The translations under genes and the position numbers were made by a program. Below the pieces are notes generated by a model. The model was not told the origin of the DNA. It searched no databases and saw only the letters and a list, made by a program, of their open reading frames with translations. This document shows, in pieces, positions 9,724 through 20,646 of a DNA stretch of 64,000 nt; within the stretch, counting starts at the first letter, position 1, and each line of letters starts with the position of its first letter. Source of the DNA: Meconema thalassinum (lineage: Eukaryota > Arthropoda > Insecta > Orthoptera > Tettigoniidae); contig OX336399.1 of assembly GCA_946902985.2 (NCBI GenBank), positions 162,918,911 to 162,982,910 on the forward strand, read 5' to 3'.

Positions 9724-10145
9724 TAAAATATTTCTGCTTATACAGGTCGTTCACATAACCTCCTTCAATCTTCCCTCTTCTCCCACAATCTATCGAACAG
9801 CATTTCCTCCCACTGTACTGTATTCCTCTTCAGGTCGCATCATCCTTCACCTGGTCGCTTCATCTTTTTCGTGGTCTTCCAACTGGTCTTCTTCCAGCTT
9901 CTGTCCATTCCAGAGCTCTTCTTGATAATCCCTCCTATCCCAATCCTTTTACGTGGCCAAACCATTTCAGCCTATTTTTTTCCATAGTTTCTTAGTCTGT
10001 CTCTTTTAGTTTTACCCAGGATCCCTCATAGAAAGCACATCTCCGTAGCTTGAAATCTACTTAGTTCTTTCTTTGCCCATGTCCAACATTCTGATCCATA
10101 GGTCAAAATTGGTAAATAATATGACTTTTGCTTTTGCAGGTATCT
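9724..10145 (-). mobile_element. Decayed LINE 3' domain fragment
   Basis: Minus strand gives pieces of the post-RT domain: ILTYGSECW-like near 10095, GLAT-type GHVK near 9955, and WNGQKLEEDQLEDHEKDEAT near 9860-9900. Several stops and shifts. It abuts the LINE-A copy and ends in an AAT-rich simple tract. Confidence 0.6.
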
Positions 10146-10199
10146 CCCAATTTCTAATTATATCTGACGCACAATAATAAAATAATAATAAATAATCTT

Positions 10200-11095
10200 T
10201 TCAGATTCCATTGATACGGCAGAAGAACAACTTAACCAACTGAAAACTCAAGCACTGAAGGCTGAGCTTCAAATCTCCTTTGAGAGGACACAATTCATGA
10301 CAAACATAAAATCAGCGCCCAGGGAACTGGAGGTCGGACTAGGAAAAGTTCAGAAGGCGTAAAAGTTTATATACCTCGGTGAATGGATAGAGCCTAACCT
10401 ATCAGAGCAAGAAGCCTTCGTGTCACGCATTAATAAAATGGAAATGGCATACTACCTAACTAAAGACATCTACAATAAGAAATTGATATTCTTAAACGTC
10501 AAAATTAGACATTACTGCACTGTTATTCGACCAGAGGCTCTGTATGCGGCTGAGACTCTAATAATGAACAAGAAAGGTCTAATGGAAAAACTAGAGGCTA
10601 AAGAAAGGAAGATTTTGAGGAAAATCCTGGGTCCCATCAAAGAAAACAGCGAGTACAGAAGGCATCACAACCACGAATTACATGTGGAGAAGATCAGTGA
10701 CACGATTCGAAAAAGAAGGATTGCCTTTTATAGCCACGTGACACGAATGAGCCCAGGCAGGATATCAAAACGGATATTGACGTCCTTTCAAGATAAGAAA
10801 ACCAAAGGGGCATGGTTCATGGAAGTTGAGAAAGATCTACGTGAAATAGAAATTTCCCCTAAAGATATCCAGGAGCGTATTCCACTTCAGGAAAAACTAG
10901 GTACGCACAAAGGTTTCCAGGAAAAGCCGAAGCTGAAGACAGGGAAGGCGTGGTACCAAGAGAGAAAAGAACAACACCGTAAACGAATGCGGGAACACTG
11001 GGCGGTAGTTAGCTCGGAAGAAGAGACAGTTGAACTGACGTGGTCCCTAGTTGGCCAAATCGAAGAAAGAGGAAGAAGAATAGGTGCATGACAGA
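10200..11095 (+). mobile_element. LINE-B 3' part
   Basis: Coding frame 10420-11091 preceded by in-frame sequence from about 10205 with one stop. It carries the post-RT region (VIRPEALYAAETL, KERKILRKILGP, AFYSHVTRMSP) and a basic C terminus (AWYQERKEQHRKRMREHWA). No active-site box is present, so the RT palm is missing. Related 3' ends: 12535-12800 and 26360-26640. Confidence 0.8.
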
Positions 11096-11275
11096 CAGGC
11101 TGTGAGGCGTGCTTTGAAGGAAGTCCATGGTTTTCAGGAGAAACCCTGGAGGAAGGGGTATTGAAAGAAAGGAGTTACACGGGCAGAAAATGCGTCAATA
11201 CTGGGCGAAGACCCTCGAGTAGAATAAACGTGGTCCTACGTAGGCCAATTCAATAGAAGAAGAAGAATAGGTGCT
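11096..11275 (+). repeat. Second, diverged LINE-B C-terminal/3' end
   Basis: Repeats the plan of the preceding 170 bp (GGTTTTCAGGAGAAACC, GAAAATGCGTCAATACTGGG, ACGTGGTCC, CCAATTCAATAGAAGAAG) with several differences. Either a tandem 3'-end duplication within the element or a second insertion. Confidence 0.55.
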
Positions 11276-11285
11276 AGTGACAGTA

Positions 11286-11325
11286 ACATCTGGTAGGCAA
11301 AGTAGGAACTACTTGAAATTGAACT
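11286..11325 (+). repeat. SINE-1 fragment
   Basis: GGTAGGCAAAGTAGGAACTA followed by CTTGAAATTGAACTAG corresponds to the internal part of SINE-1 (GCAAAAGTAGGAACTACTTG). Both ends missing. Confidence 0.5.
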
Positions 11326-11339
11326 AGTTGGGAGCACAT

Positions 11340-12520
11340 GGGTGTTCAATTAAAATACCCTGCTATGGCCATTCGGCTGTAATTCATATAATAAACACAA
11401 CAGATGCAATCTTCGCTGTACGGCAACTGGTTGAGAAATACTCCGAAAGAAATAAACCTTTGCATCTTGCTTTCCTCGACCTTGAGAAGGCTTTTGATCG
11501 GGTGCCACATGACCTAATCTGGTTAGCGCTCCGTCAACACGGCATCCCAGAACACCTTCTTAAATGGGTGCAGCTGCTTTACGTAGAACCAAGGAGCTAT
11601 GTCCTAGCTGCCGCGGGAGCGTCTAATGACTTCCGCATCACCATAGGTGTCCACCAGGGCTCCGCCTTATCACCACTGCTGTTCATTCTTGTGTTGGACA
11701 CTGTAATGTCAGACCTGCACCAGTCGCTACCATGGACCCTTCTCTATGCAGATGACGTCATGTTGGCTGCTGAGAGGAAGCTTGATCTCCAAGTCAAACA
11801 CAAGAGTGGTACAATCGACTTGCGCAATATGGTCTGCGCCTCAACAAGAAGAAGACAGAATACATGACATCCGATACACAAGAAGTGGGCACCATTACTG
11901 TTGACGGAGAAGATATACCACGTGTAGCGAAATTTAAGTATCTTGGTTCCACTATCTCTGATGATGGGCGACTTACTGACGAGGTCAACACAAGGATACA
12001 TGCAGCCTGGACGAAGTGGCGAATGACAACTGGCATCACCTGTGACCGTAGGATGAATGACCATCTGAAATCTAAGATCTGCCGGACTGTCATTCGTCCT
12101 GTCGCTCTCTACGGCATGGAGTGCTGGCCATCTACTAAGGAAGCAGAACGTCGCCTATGTGTCATGGAGACGAAGATGCTTAGATGGTCAGCAGGTTTCA
12201 CTAGGCTGGATCATATTGCAAATGATGCCATCAGAAATCGGTTTGGTGTTGCCCCAATCGGGAAAAAAATGCAGGAAAACCGTCTGAGATGGTTTGGACA
12301 TGTGCTGCGCGCAGAGGGCGACACAATGACAAAAGCAGCTTACACACTGGATGTGGCTGGAAAGAGGCCAGAGGGCGACCAAGGCAACGGTGGGCCGATA
12401 CACTGCACAATGATCTAAAGGCTGTCAATCTTCATCCAGACATGGCCCATGACCGAGGGAAATGGAGACTAAGATCCCACATAGCGGACCCTGCCACAAG
12501 GTGGGACAAACGCTAAAGAT
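11340..12520 (+). mobile_element. RTE-type LINE (family C), 5'-truncated, frameshifted
   Basis: RT palm: LHLAFLDLEKAFDRVPHDLI, HQGSALSPLLF, and LLYADDVMLAAE; then after a shift near 11865 the 3' region (FKYLGSTISDDGRLTDEVNT, VIRPVALYGMECWPSTKEAE, KMLRWSAGFTRLDHI, GVAPIGKKMQENRLRWFGHV) and after another shift near 12365 RPRQRWADTLHNDLKAV and DPATRWDKR. This layout is typical of the RTE clade. Ends in a (TAA)n tail. Other copies: 21110-25850 (split) and 40145-47130 (split). Confidence 0.88.
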
Positions 12521-12534
12521 AAAGAATAATAATA

Positions 12535-12800
12535 ATAAAGATCTCGAAAATTCCAACATCCAGGAAGTTCAGATGTCAAACAGGGAAACATTTCGGTACA
12601 TAATTCAAAATTTGGAAGGGTTTCACGTCACAAGAACCACAAAGAAGGGAAGAGCCTGGACGGATGAGCAGAAGAAACAGCATAGCGCCCATATGAAGGA
12701 GTACTGGAGGAAGAGGAAACTTCAGGCAAAGAAAAAATGAAATTGTAGCGTGATCCGAAGTGGTCAATTTGCAAATAAAAAATAATAATAATAATAATAC
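12535..12800 (+). mobile_element. LINE-B 3' end
   Basis: Encodes FHVTRTTKKGRAWTDEQKKQ and HMKEYWRKRKLQAKKK followed by a stop, a short untranslated region and an (AAT)n tail near 12780-12800. Same C-terminal signature as 10200-11095. Confidence 0.7.
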
Positions 12801-12864
12801 AATTTTGAGCAATGTTTTATCCTCTCTGAAATTTCTTCTTTTATGCACTTGTTGCAGCTGTGTC

Positions 12865-13320
12865 GAGACTGAAGTAGCTAAAACAGGATGGTTTGAAATT
12901 GAACACGGATAAAAACATGGGAGTGTGGATGATGGTGATGGATGCTATACTAAAGGCAACGAAGTGTACACAGGTACAAGAATAAACATAATCCTATTTG
13001 CTGATGATGTTCTGATTTGGGGAGAGAATGAGAATGTGGTCCAAGAATAGCTGGAGGTACTCAAGGAAAATAATGAGAAATGGGAAATGAAAATCAGTTT
13101 AGAGAAAAGTAAGGCAATGATAATGACAACAGGAAAGAAAGAAAGAAGGAAAAGGGATTGTTAAAATTGGAAATGTAGATCTGGAAGTAAAATAGTACTT
13201 CAAATATTTAGGTAGTGAATATGGAAAATGCAAGATTGGATCTGGAGATCAACAAGAGAATACAATGTGGGAGTGCTTTCTATCATCAGGTTTGGAGTTT
13301 AATTTGGGATGAAGACAAAC
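12865..13320 (+). mobile_element. LINE-A relative, left half (interrupted at 13321)
   Basis: Decayed frame with TGWFEIEHG, VMDAILKATK, the active-site ILFADDVLIWGENENVVQE, KISLEKSKAMIMT. Stops and shifts are common. The 3' half of the same LINE appears after the palindromic element at about 18099-18555, where AIPLKAKEVMYK continues the broken WDEDK context. Confidence 0.75.
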
Positions 13321-13737
13321 TAGTCCAGTCGACAGGTTGGAGAAAGTGAGGTTAGGTGGAAAAAGGTCGGGATTTAATGAAACTTTGGGATGTTGTTCAG
13401 GGATGGTTAATTAACATTTTCTCAAGTTTTGGACCTCGAGGACCCTGTGCGAAAAGTTTCGACCTTCCTCTGGTTTTTCCTCAATAACTTTTTCCCCTTA
13501 CGTCCTACCGCAAAAGCATTCTTATGCATTATTGTAGAGCGTTAAATTTCCTACAATTTTGACTGTTCAAAATGTTTGTATGGCAATTCGTTACCGAGAT
13601 ATGGCACTTCAAAAAAAATTCATTAAAAAATCGCAAAAAAAAAAAAGCAGAATTCCACCTTATTTCTTCTGTTATACCCAAATTATGATGAAATGTTGTT
13701 GTAATTATGGTTCCTGGTTACAATCACCAACTTTGGA

Positions 13738-13790
13738 AACCCCCACCCCCACCCCCCCACTCCCCCCCCTTCCCCCACTCAACCCCAATT
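13738..13790 (+). repeat. C-rich tract in left arm
   Basis: Repeated runs of four to eight C separated by A or T. The opposite strand would be able to form G-quadruplex-type structures. The inverted partner in the right arm (about 17610-17655) is interrupted and less regular. Confidence 0.6.
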
Positions 13791-13984
13791 CACTAAAGCT
13801 AATTTTCTTCTCTGATGAAAGCCAACCATATTCACATCATGTTGTTATTGTTATTAGTTACTTTTCGGATCGACCTCCCCCCTCCCACTACATAATTATC
13901 CCAGGGCAGGTAAAAAAAAGTAGTCCTTTCGTGGAAAGAATTAATGTAATTAATAACATTAAGGTATTATTATTTACATTGTGG

Positions 13985-15715
13985 AAAGTAATTGCTGTTT
14001 GGAATTATAAAAAGCAGAAGGAATGAAAAGATGAACACTGGGTTCGTGAAAAACAAAGAAGGTGAAATATTGACAAAACCAGGAGAGATAACGGGCAGAT
14101 GGAAAGAATATTTCAGCGAGCTGTTGAAGGTGAGACGCCAGGCATGCGGAGAAGTTACGCAAACAGCCAAAACGGTGGAGGAAGAAGAACCAGACATTAC
14201 TATGGCAAAAGTGGAATGGCAGTTAGGAAGATGAAGGTAGGGAAAGCTGTGGGAATCGACGAAGTGGCAATAGAAATGATCAAGGCGGCAGGACCAGTGG
14301 GACTGCAGTGGACATACAGACTTCTCAGGAGTGTGTGGAGAGAGAAGAAAGTACCTGAAGCCTGGAAAAAGGGAATAATATTGTCAATATTCAAGAAAGG
14401 AGACAGGAAAGTGTGTGGTAACTACCGAGGAATCAGCATCATCTCGTATGTTGCCAAAGTAATGGAAAGAATCCTAGAAAAAAGAATTAGAGTAAAGGTT
14501 GAAAGGCAAATAGAGGAGGAGCAGTTTGGATTTAGAGGCAGGTCAACAGTGGAACCCATTTTCATTCTGAGACAGAACATTGAAAAGAGTTGGGAATATG
14601 GGAAGGATATGGTAATGACTTTTATTGATCTAGAAAAGGCCTATGATAGCATCCCTAGAACAAAAGTTTGGGAAAGCTTATCAAATAGGGGGATAGACAA
14701 GGAACTGAGAGACATGATAAAAGGAATGTGCATGGAGAGCTACAGTAGTGTGAAGACTCGAGTCGGGACATCGGAATGGTTTAAAATTGACACTGGACTA
14801 AAGCAAGGAAGTGTGTTGTCACCATTATTGTTCGTAATGGTGATGGATGACATCATGAAGGCAGCAATGAAAGACTATAGTAGGGCAAAGATGAAGGTAA
14901 TGTTGTTTGCAGACGATGTTGTGATCTGCGCGAGGATGAGATGGAGGTACAAGAACAGTTAGACGTAATAAATGAAAAGATTGAGCAATGGGGATTGAAG
15001 ATAAATGTGGAGAAGAGTAAAACAGTGGTGATGAGTAGAGATAAGAAAGAAGGAAAAGGAGAAATCAAAGTAGGAGATAAGGAATTGGAAGTAGTGAAAC
15101 ACTTCAAATACTTGGGAAGTGAACTGACTGAAGATGGAAGACTAGATTTGGAAATTAGCAGAAGAATACAACTCGAGAGTGCTTTCTACCAACAGGTACG
15201 GGGACTATAGTATGGAACAAGGATATACCAATTAAGGCTAAATAAGTTATGTACAAAGCATATTATGTTCCTACAATGACATATGCAGCGGAAACTTGGA
15301 CAATGACTAAGAGGAATGAGAGCAGAGTACAAGCAGCTGAGATGAGATTCCTGAGAAGTATGGTCCAGAAAACGAGGAGAGACAGAGTGAGAAATGAAGA
15401 TATACGGAAAGAACTGGGAGTACAGAAACTAAATGACAAACTGGAGCAAAACAGATTGAGATGGTTTGGACAAGTCAAACGGATGAATGAAGTAAGGCTA
15501 CCAAGACGAGCACTGGAACGACGGATGACAGGGAAGAGAGGACGAGGAAGACCAAGAATGCGTTGGATGGACTCGGTGGAGAATAGTATTAGAAAATTGA
15601 ACCTGGATTGGAACACAGTGTCGAAAGAGGAATGGTGGAACGACAGAACAAAGTGGAGAGGAACCATATTTGCCCCCACCCAGTGTCAACTGGAAAAGGG
15701 GAAATGAAGATGATG
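13985..15715 (+). mobile_element. LINE-A1 copy nested in the palindrome's left arm
   Basis: In order: linker (GFVKNKEGEILTKPGEITG), fingers and palm (KAVGIDEVAIEMIKAAGPVG, WKKGIILSIFKKGDRKVCGN, EEQFGFRGRSTVEPIF, FIDLEKAYDSIPRTKVW, GLKQGSVLSPLLF, VMLFADDVVI), then after a shift near 14930 EVQEQLDVINEKIEQWGLKI and FKYLGSELTEDGRLD, a stop near 15243, and YYVPTMTYAAETWTMTKR to the C terminus. The tail is GAAGATGATGATA. It is 5'-truncated, without endonuclease. Its closest relative is the minus-strand copy at 34958-36045. Insertion broke the symmetry of the palindrome. Confidence 0.9.
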
Positions 15716-16265
15716 ATATTAAAGGGTACTCATATAAACATGTACATATCATAGTAGGTACTCATTTGTACTCATTACAGTTTCTGTCGGGATTTCTTAG
15801 TCATTGGTTCTGCTTCTAAGTGCTCGCCGATCTCCTGAGTGATCAGGATATTAATGACGTCCTCGCTGTCATCGTATTCGTCAATTATGTCTGGTGAGTC
15901 CTCCTCGTTCAAATCAGTTGCGGGGGCATTTTCACAGGAGAGGCCTGTGCAGTGCTTGCACATTTGCTGAGCACCTAAGCCTGCTTTCTTGCAACTGCAA
16001 GTTCCGGTGCTACAGCCTTTGCTGCTTGTAGGAAACAATCTGGAGGATGTTATCCGGCGCAGCATTTCTGGTTGTGGGGATTGGTAGTACCCTTCGCAGT
16101 TTAGGCTCCAGCCTCAAACTGATGGGAGAAGTTCATTGCCTAACCACGCCTGTACTTGCTGGTAAGTGCAGAGGGAGTGGTTCTTGGCAGCGTCCCTTGT
16201 TGGTGGTAGGCGGGCTAATTGCAATTTAGCCTTCGTCACTGATCGCGTGAATAATCTGTAGCGCA
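15716..16265 (-). pseudogene. Inverted partial copy of the Cys-rich gene (left arm)
   Basis: Minus strand: SSKGCSTGTCSCKKAG, MCKHCTGLSCENAPATDLNE, DSPDIIDEYDDSEDVINIL, TKKSRQKL and a stop. It keeps the acidic C-terminal tail that follows the Cys-rich domain, which in the right arm is cut off by a TAA in place of the GAA codon. It has no PIN-like part because that lies in the unpaired centre. Confidence 0.7.
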
Positions 16266-17233
16266 TTCATTTCGATGTTGATGACACGAAAGGCAGATGC
16301 AAGCATCGAAGTGAAGCAGGCATATGAGGACGCCGACGTGATGATCGTCAAGGTCAGCGTATTCGACAGCGTCATCATTACCGGTACTGCTGAAGATGTG
16401 GACATAATTATTCTGTTGACAGCATTAGGTATGTCCACAAAGAACATCTATCTTCAGAAAAGTGGAAGAGGCAGTGGTCCCAGTGTCCTCTACTCGCCGA
16501 GTTCCTGCTCCATTCCCCCCAAGGACATACTTTTCCTCCATGCAGTGAGTGGTTGTGATACCACGTCAGCACCGCATGGATTGGGGAAGAACAACATTTG
16601 CAGCACCTACATGAAGAATACCTCCCTCTCTGCAGCAGTGGCTCCGTTTCTCACACCAAACGCTAGTCCTCAGCAGATCAGCGACGCTGCAGAAAAGTTC
16701 CTGGTAGCAGTTTATGGAGGCGACATTGACAATGACGACCTGCGCTACAGATTATTCACACGATCAGTGACGAAGGCTAAATTGTAATTAGTCCGCCTAC
16801 CACCAACAAGGGACGCTGCCAAGTACCACTCCCTCTGCACTTACCAGCAAGTACAGGCGTGGTTAGGCAATGAACTTCTCCCATCAGTTTGAGGCTGGAG
16901 CCTAAACTGCAAAGGGTACTACCAATCCCCACAACCAGAAATGCTGCACCGGATAACATCCTCCAGATTGTTTCCTGCAAGTGCAGCAAAGGCTGTAGCA
17001 CCGGAGCTTGCAGCTGCAAGAAAGCAGGTCTTAGGTGCTCAGCAATGTGCAAGCACTGCACAGGCCACTCCTGCTAAAATGCCCCCGCAACTGATTTGAA
17101 CGAGGAGGACTCACCAGACATAGTCGACGAATACGATGACAGCGAGGACGTCATTAATAGCCTGATCACTCAGGAGGGCGACGAGCACTTAGAAGCAGAA
17201 CCAATGACTAAGAAATCCCGACAGAAACTGTAA
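16266..17233 (+). pseudogene. PIN-like plus Cys-rich (CXC-type) protein of a mobile element, broken
   Basis: The first part, from ATG 16275, has DADVMIVKVSVFDS, TGTAEDVDIIILLTAL, SIPPKDILFLHAVSGCDTTS, SPQQISDAAEKFLVAVYGGD: the signature of a PIN/FEN-like domain family that occurs in many animal genomes as multi-copy genes. After a stop at 16785 and a shift near 16885, it continues RLEPKLQRVLPIPTTRNAAP, then CKCSKGCSTGACSCKKAGLR and CSAMCKHCTGHSC, a Cys-rich domain. The following acidic tail is still readable to 17233. The cellular role of the family is not established; I infer that it is element-borne. Confidence 0.7.
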
Positions 17234-18098
17234 TGAGTACAAATGAGCACCTACTATGATATGTACATGTATATATGAGTACCTTTCAATAATAATATCT
17301 CTATTCCATATAATGTATGCCTTGTGAATACATTAATATTATTAATTACATTAATTCTTTCCAGGAAAGGACTACGTCTTTTCTTTTACCTGCCCTGGGA
17401 TAATTATGTACTGGGAGGGGGAGGTCGATCCGAAAAGTAAATTTTCCTCCACGCAGTGAGTTGTTGTGATACCACGTCAGCACCGCATGGATTGGGGAAG
17501 AACAAAATTTGCAGCACCTACATGAAGAATACCTCCCTCTCTGCAGCAGTAAACATGATGTGAATATGGTTGGCTTTCATCAGAGAAGAAAATTAGCTTT
17601 TGTGAATTAGGGTTGAGTGGGGGAAGGAGGGAGCAGGGGTGGGGTGGAGGTGTGGTTTCCAAAGTTGGTGATTGTAACCAGGAACCATAATTAAAACAAC
17701 ATTTCATCATAATTTGGGTATAAGAGAAGAAATAAGGTGGAATTCTGCATTTTTGAGCATTTGTTAGTGAATTTTGAAACATGACATTTTGTACCAAGCG
17801 CCGTATCTCGGAAACGAATTGACATACAAACATGTTTGCATAGTCACAATCGTAGTAAATTTAACGTTCTTCAAAAACGCACTAGAATGCATTTGCGGTA
17901 GGACATAAGGGAAAACAGTTATTGAGGAAAAACCCGAGAAGGTAGAAACTTTTGCAGTTTCCTCCCCCCTACTCTTTTCGCACAGGGTCCTCGAGGTCCA
18001 AAACTTGAGAAAATGTTAATTAACCATCTCTCAACAACATCCCTACGTTTCATTAAATTCCGACCTTTTTCAATCTGAAACTACCTGTTGACTGGGCT

Positions 18099-18555
18099 AT
18101 ACCACTGAAGGCTAAAGAAGTTATGTACAAGACCTAATACTTACTTGGCCGATGACGAGGAGTGAAGAAAATAGAGTACAGGCAGCCGAAATCAACATCC
18201 TGAGGAGTATGATACAGAAGACTAGGGGAGAGAGAGTGAGAAATGTAGACATTAAAAAGGAAGTGAATGTACAGAAGCTGAATGATAAGCTGGAGCATAA
18301 CAGATTGAGATGGTATGGACATGTGAAAAGGATGAATGATGAAAGAAAGCCGAAACAAGTGATGGGGAGACGGATGACTGGAAAGAGAGGACAAGGGAGA
18401 CCTAGAGTATGGTGGATGGATTTGGTGAAGGACAGTGTGAGAGAACGGAACCTGGGGTGGTGTTCAGTGGTTGAGGAAGGTTGGTGGATAGACTGAGTAA
18501 AGTGGAGGGGTGTCATACTTGCTCCGATCCGGCTTAGGCTGGAAAAAGGAAATTG
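18099..18555 (+). mobile_element. LINE-A relative, right half (continues 12865-13320)
   Basis: IPLKAKEVMYK at the junction, then the 3' domain EENRVQAAEINILRSMIQKT, RLRWYGHVKRMNDERKPKQV, GKRGQGRPRVWWMDLVKDSV, and a GATGACGATGA tail. One LINE was therefore present first and the palindromic element landed in it. Confidence 0.8.
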
Positions 18556-18879
18556 ATGACGATGAATGTGGATATTTATTTTTCAGTTAAATTTCTCAAT
18601 AAATATATACTCATTGAAAGATTGGCCATTTCAGACATTATTGGACCTAAAGCCAAACCTAAAAGATTTAACTTCTGTAATTCAAATTTCTTGTTGGTCC
18701 CTTCAGCTTCAAATTATCCAAATCCCACTGTAGTTCCATATTGGGGCTTTTCACTGAAGCACATGGCAGTACTAGCCGCACTTTGTTAAGATTTTGCTTT
18801 GCCGCATCTTTCGACTATGTTCAATCGACGATAAAAACATGTCATCATGTTAATCCCCATTCGTGTTGACTAACGGGGT
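18556..18879. other. Unassigned intron sequence
   Basis: AT-rich, no repeat or coding signature recognised. Confidence 0.4.
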
Positions 18880-19075
18880 GCACTCAGCCTCGTGAGGACA
18901 ATTGAGTAGCTGTCTGACAGTGAGACAGCGTCCCGATCACAAATACCAAGATTAACGGCCGAGGGGACCCGACGCGCTGATTACACGTCACCCCAATATC
19001 TGCAGGCCAAATGGCTGGGCAGCGGTCGCTTGGTTGGCCTTAGCCCGTCATGGGCTGTATAGTGCCAAGGGTTGA
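18880..19075 (+). repeat. Interspersed repeat SINE-3
   Basis: About 190 bp (GGGGTGCACTCAGCCTCGTG, AGTAGCTGTCTGACAG, AAATGGCTGGGCAGCGGTC, CATGGGCTGTATAGTGCCA) shared at lower identity with 33892-34085. No clear RNA polymerase III boxes were identified, so calling it a SINE is provisional. Confidence 0.55.
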
Positions 19076-19359
19076 CTTTTTTTTTGTGTTGGCTGACTTG
19101 TGTACTACGGACAATGCTATATGCTGATAATAATAATAATAATAATATCCTATGGCCTCAGGTGCCGGGTGCAAGCTTTGTTATTTGGCACCCAGAGGGC
19201 AGCTTGCATGTCGAATTTTGTCGTTCCTAGAAATACTATAAAAGTCAAGGAGTTTAGATATCTAAGCTCCTTGAACACTATAGCACTTTCTAGTAGAGAA
19301 ATGAGGAACTTTGTGTTGACGGAAAATCCCGAGATTAATTTTGCCATTATGAACACTGC

Positions 19360-19515
19360 CGACTGAATTCAAATGGGTTCTTTAACATGCCATCATCATA
19401 TGACATGCGTATCGTGATTTTTGTCGCCTTTCAAAAATCACTCACCATGGCTAGGTGCGAACCTGCAAGCTTGGGGTTAGTAATCCGACACGATAACCAC
19501 TCAGCCACCGTGGCA
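19360..19515 (-). mobile_element. tRNA-headed SINE fragment
   Basis: Minus strand head GCCACGGTGGCTGAGTGGTT has an A box (TGGCTGAGTGG) and downstream AGGTTCGCACC as B box, then GATTTTTGAAAGGCGAC and CATGTTAAAGAACCCATTTG. Resembles a Ser/Leu-type tRNA in outline but has no foldable acceptor stem, so a SINE and not a tRNA gene. Confidence 0.6.
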
Positions 19516-19559
19516 AGCTATATACGAAGGATGATTGGAAAGTTTTAAGAATTGGCTTG

Positions 19560-19934
19560 TAATTTTACAATGCTACTGTGTTGTATCTCCTTCAAAACAG
19601 TCCCCTTCTGACTGAACACACCTCTCCAACGTTGTTTCCACTTTTGGAAACATTCCTAGAAATACTTTTCCTGAAGTGCATTAAGGCCGCTCTCCGTATT
19701 CGCTTGGGTGTCATCAATCGAATCAAATCGCTTCCCTTTCAGTGAAAATTTCAGTTTAGGAAACAGGTAGAAGTCCTCAGGGGCTTTATCAGAGCAATAG
19801 GGCGGTTGTGGAAGCACAGGACTTTTGAATTTGGTAAAAGATTCGACGATTGAGAAGGCACGATGAGCTGGAGCATTGTCGTGGTGGAGCACCCAACTCC
19901 TGCCTTTCCACGATGCAGGCCTTTTCTCCCGCAC
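19560..19934 (-). mobile_element. Mariner transposase, C-terminal part
   Basis: Minus strand: REKRPASWKGRSWVLHHDNA, PAHRAFSIVESFTKF, PPYCSDKAPEDFYLFPKLKF, KGKRFDSIDDTQAN, then FQKWKQRWRGVF. The second catalytic Asp (HHDNAPAH) is present; the third region has changed from the usual SPDLAPCDF to CSDKAPEDF. The middle part of the same element is at 20647-20990, separated by an LTR-like unit. Confidence 0.85.
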
Positions 19935-20646
19935 TGTAACCTGTTTTTAAGGGGGGCTTTTATGCCACTGACACAAGTATGTGAAATCAACGCGGCAGAT
20001 ATTGGGCCAAGTTTGTAAATTGTTAATTTTATTATTGTTATTTTTTTAAATCTTCTGAGCTTTACATTTTTTGATTCAATAGATAGATTTTCTATATAAT
20101 AGAAAATACGATCTATTTAATATTTTAAATTACGCGACATGAATATATGAGAATACGGAAGGCTATGTTTTAATATTCGTTTAGGGTTTTGAGAGGGCTT
20201 GGTACATCTTGGATTCTACGGTCTAAATATAGACGCGCTACTTAATAACAAATTGCGCAAGGGACTTTAGGGAACAGTTCTCACTGTGAAAAGGCAAAGT
20301 ACTTGAACGGAAATTTCATCTGGGAAACCCGGGAAGAGAAAAAAAGAGTTGGGAGACTTGGACGGCTCAGCCAATCGCGAGAAGACGAGAGGCTGACAAA
20401 TTCGAAGAAGAACACGGAAGAGGAGCGCTGATTGGCGGACGCAGTTTCACGTTTTCATTTGGACAAATGGAAGTTGTTGGGACAGTTGAAGTGAGGTATA
20501 AATACATGGACAAGCGAGGGAGACGAGGTTAAGCTTATTCTTCAGATTTCACAAGGTTGATTCTCGACGTGTTTTGGTGTTCCGTTATCACGATGTGTTA
20601 AGTTCAAATCTGTATTACGGCGACGTGAAGGGAGCAGACAGTTACG
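19935..20646 (+). mobile_element. Probable solo LTR splitting a mariner
   Basis: Begins TGTAAC and ends GTTACG, close to the TGTAAC...GTTACA ends of the LTR at 31276-32592. It holds a TATAAATA box at 20497-20504 and no coding sequence. On both sides mariner transposase resumes (HTEMFP on the minus strand to the right, VREKRP to the left). A target duplication was not resolved, so the borders are approximate. Confidence 0.5.

Larger units (their letters stand above)
13321..18098. mobile_element. Giant palindromic (fold-back) element with PIN/CXC gene
   Basis: The left arm (13321-16265, with a LINE inserted) and the right arm (16741-18098) are inverted copies of about 1.2-1.35 kb; the unique centre is only 475 bp (16266-16740). 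Ends pair as TAGTCCAGTCGACAGGT on the left and the complement of TAGCCCAGTCAACAGGT on the right. Landmarks shared by both arms: the GACCCTGTGCGAAAAG and TTGGACCTCGAGG blocks near the ends, a C-rich tract, TTATTTCTTCTGTTATACCC, and the coding segment of the Cys-rich domain. It lies inside a LINE. The superfamily is unknown; no transposase-like catalytic core was recognised. Confidence 0.75.

Noticed and set aside
8586..9726. Several plus-strand open frames up to 235 codons, Ser/Pro/Cys rich
   Set aside because: Opposite-strand shadows of LINE-A; same pattern recurs opposite every LINE-A copy.
13738..13790. Functional G-quadruplex
   Set aside because: C-rich tract is present but lies in a decaying mobile element and its partner arm is interrupted; no evidence of function.
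16047..16229. Short plus-strand frame between palindrome arm and centre
   Set aside because: Antisense of the Cys-rich gene copy in the left arm.
19150..19356. Open frames on both strands near 19.2 kb
   Set aside because: No motif, overlapping on opposite strands, low coding character.
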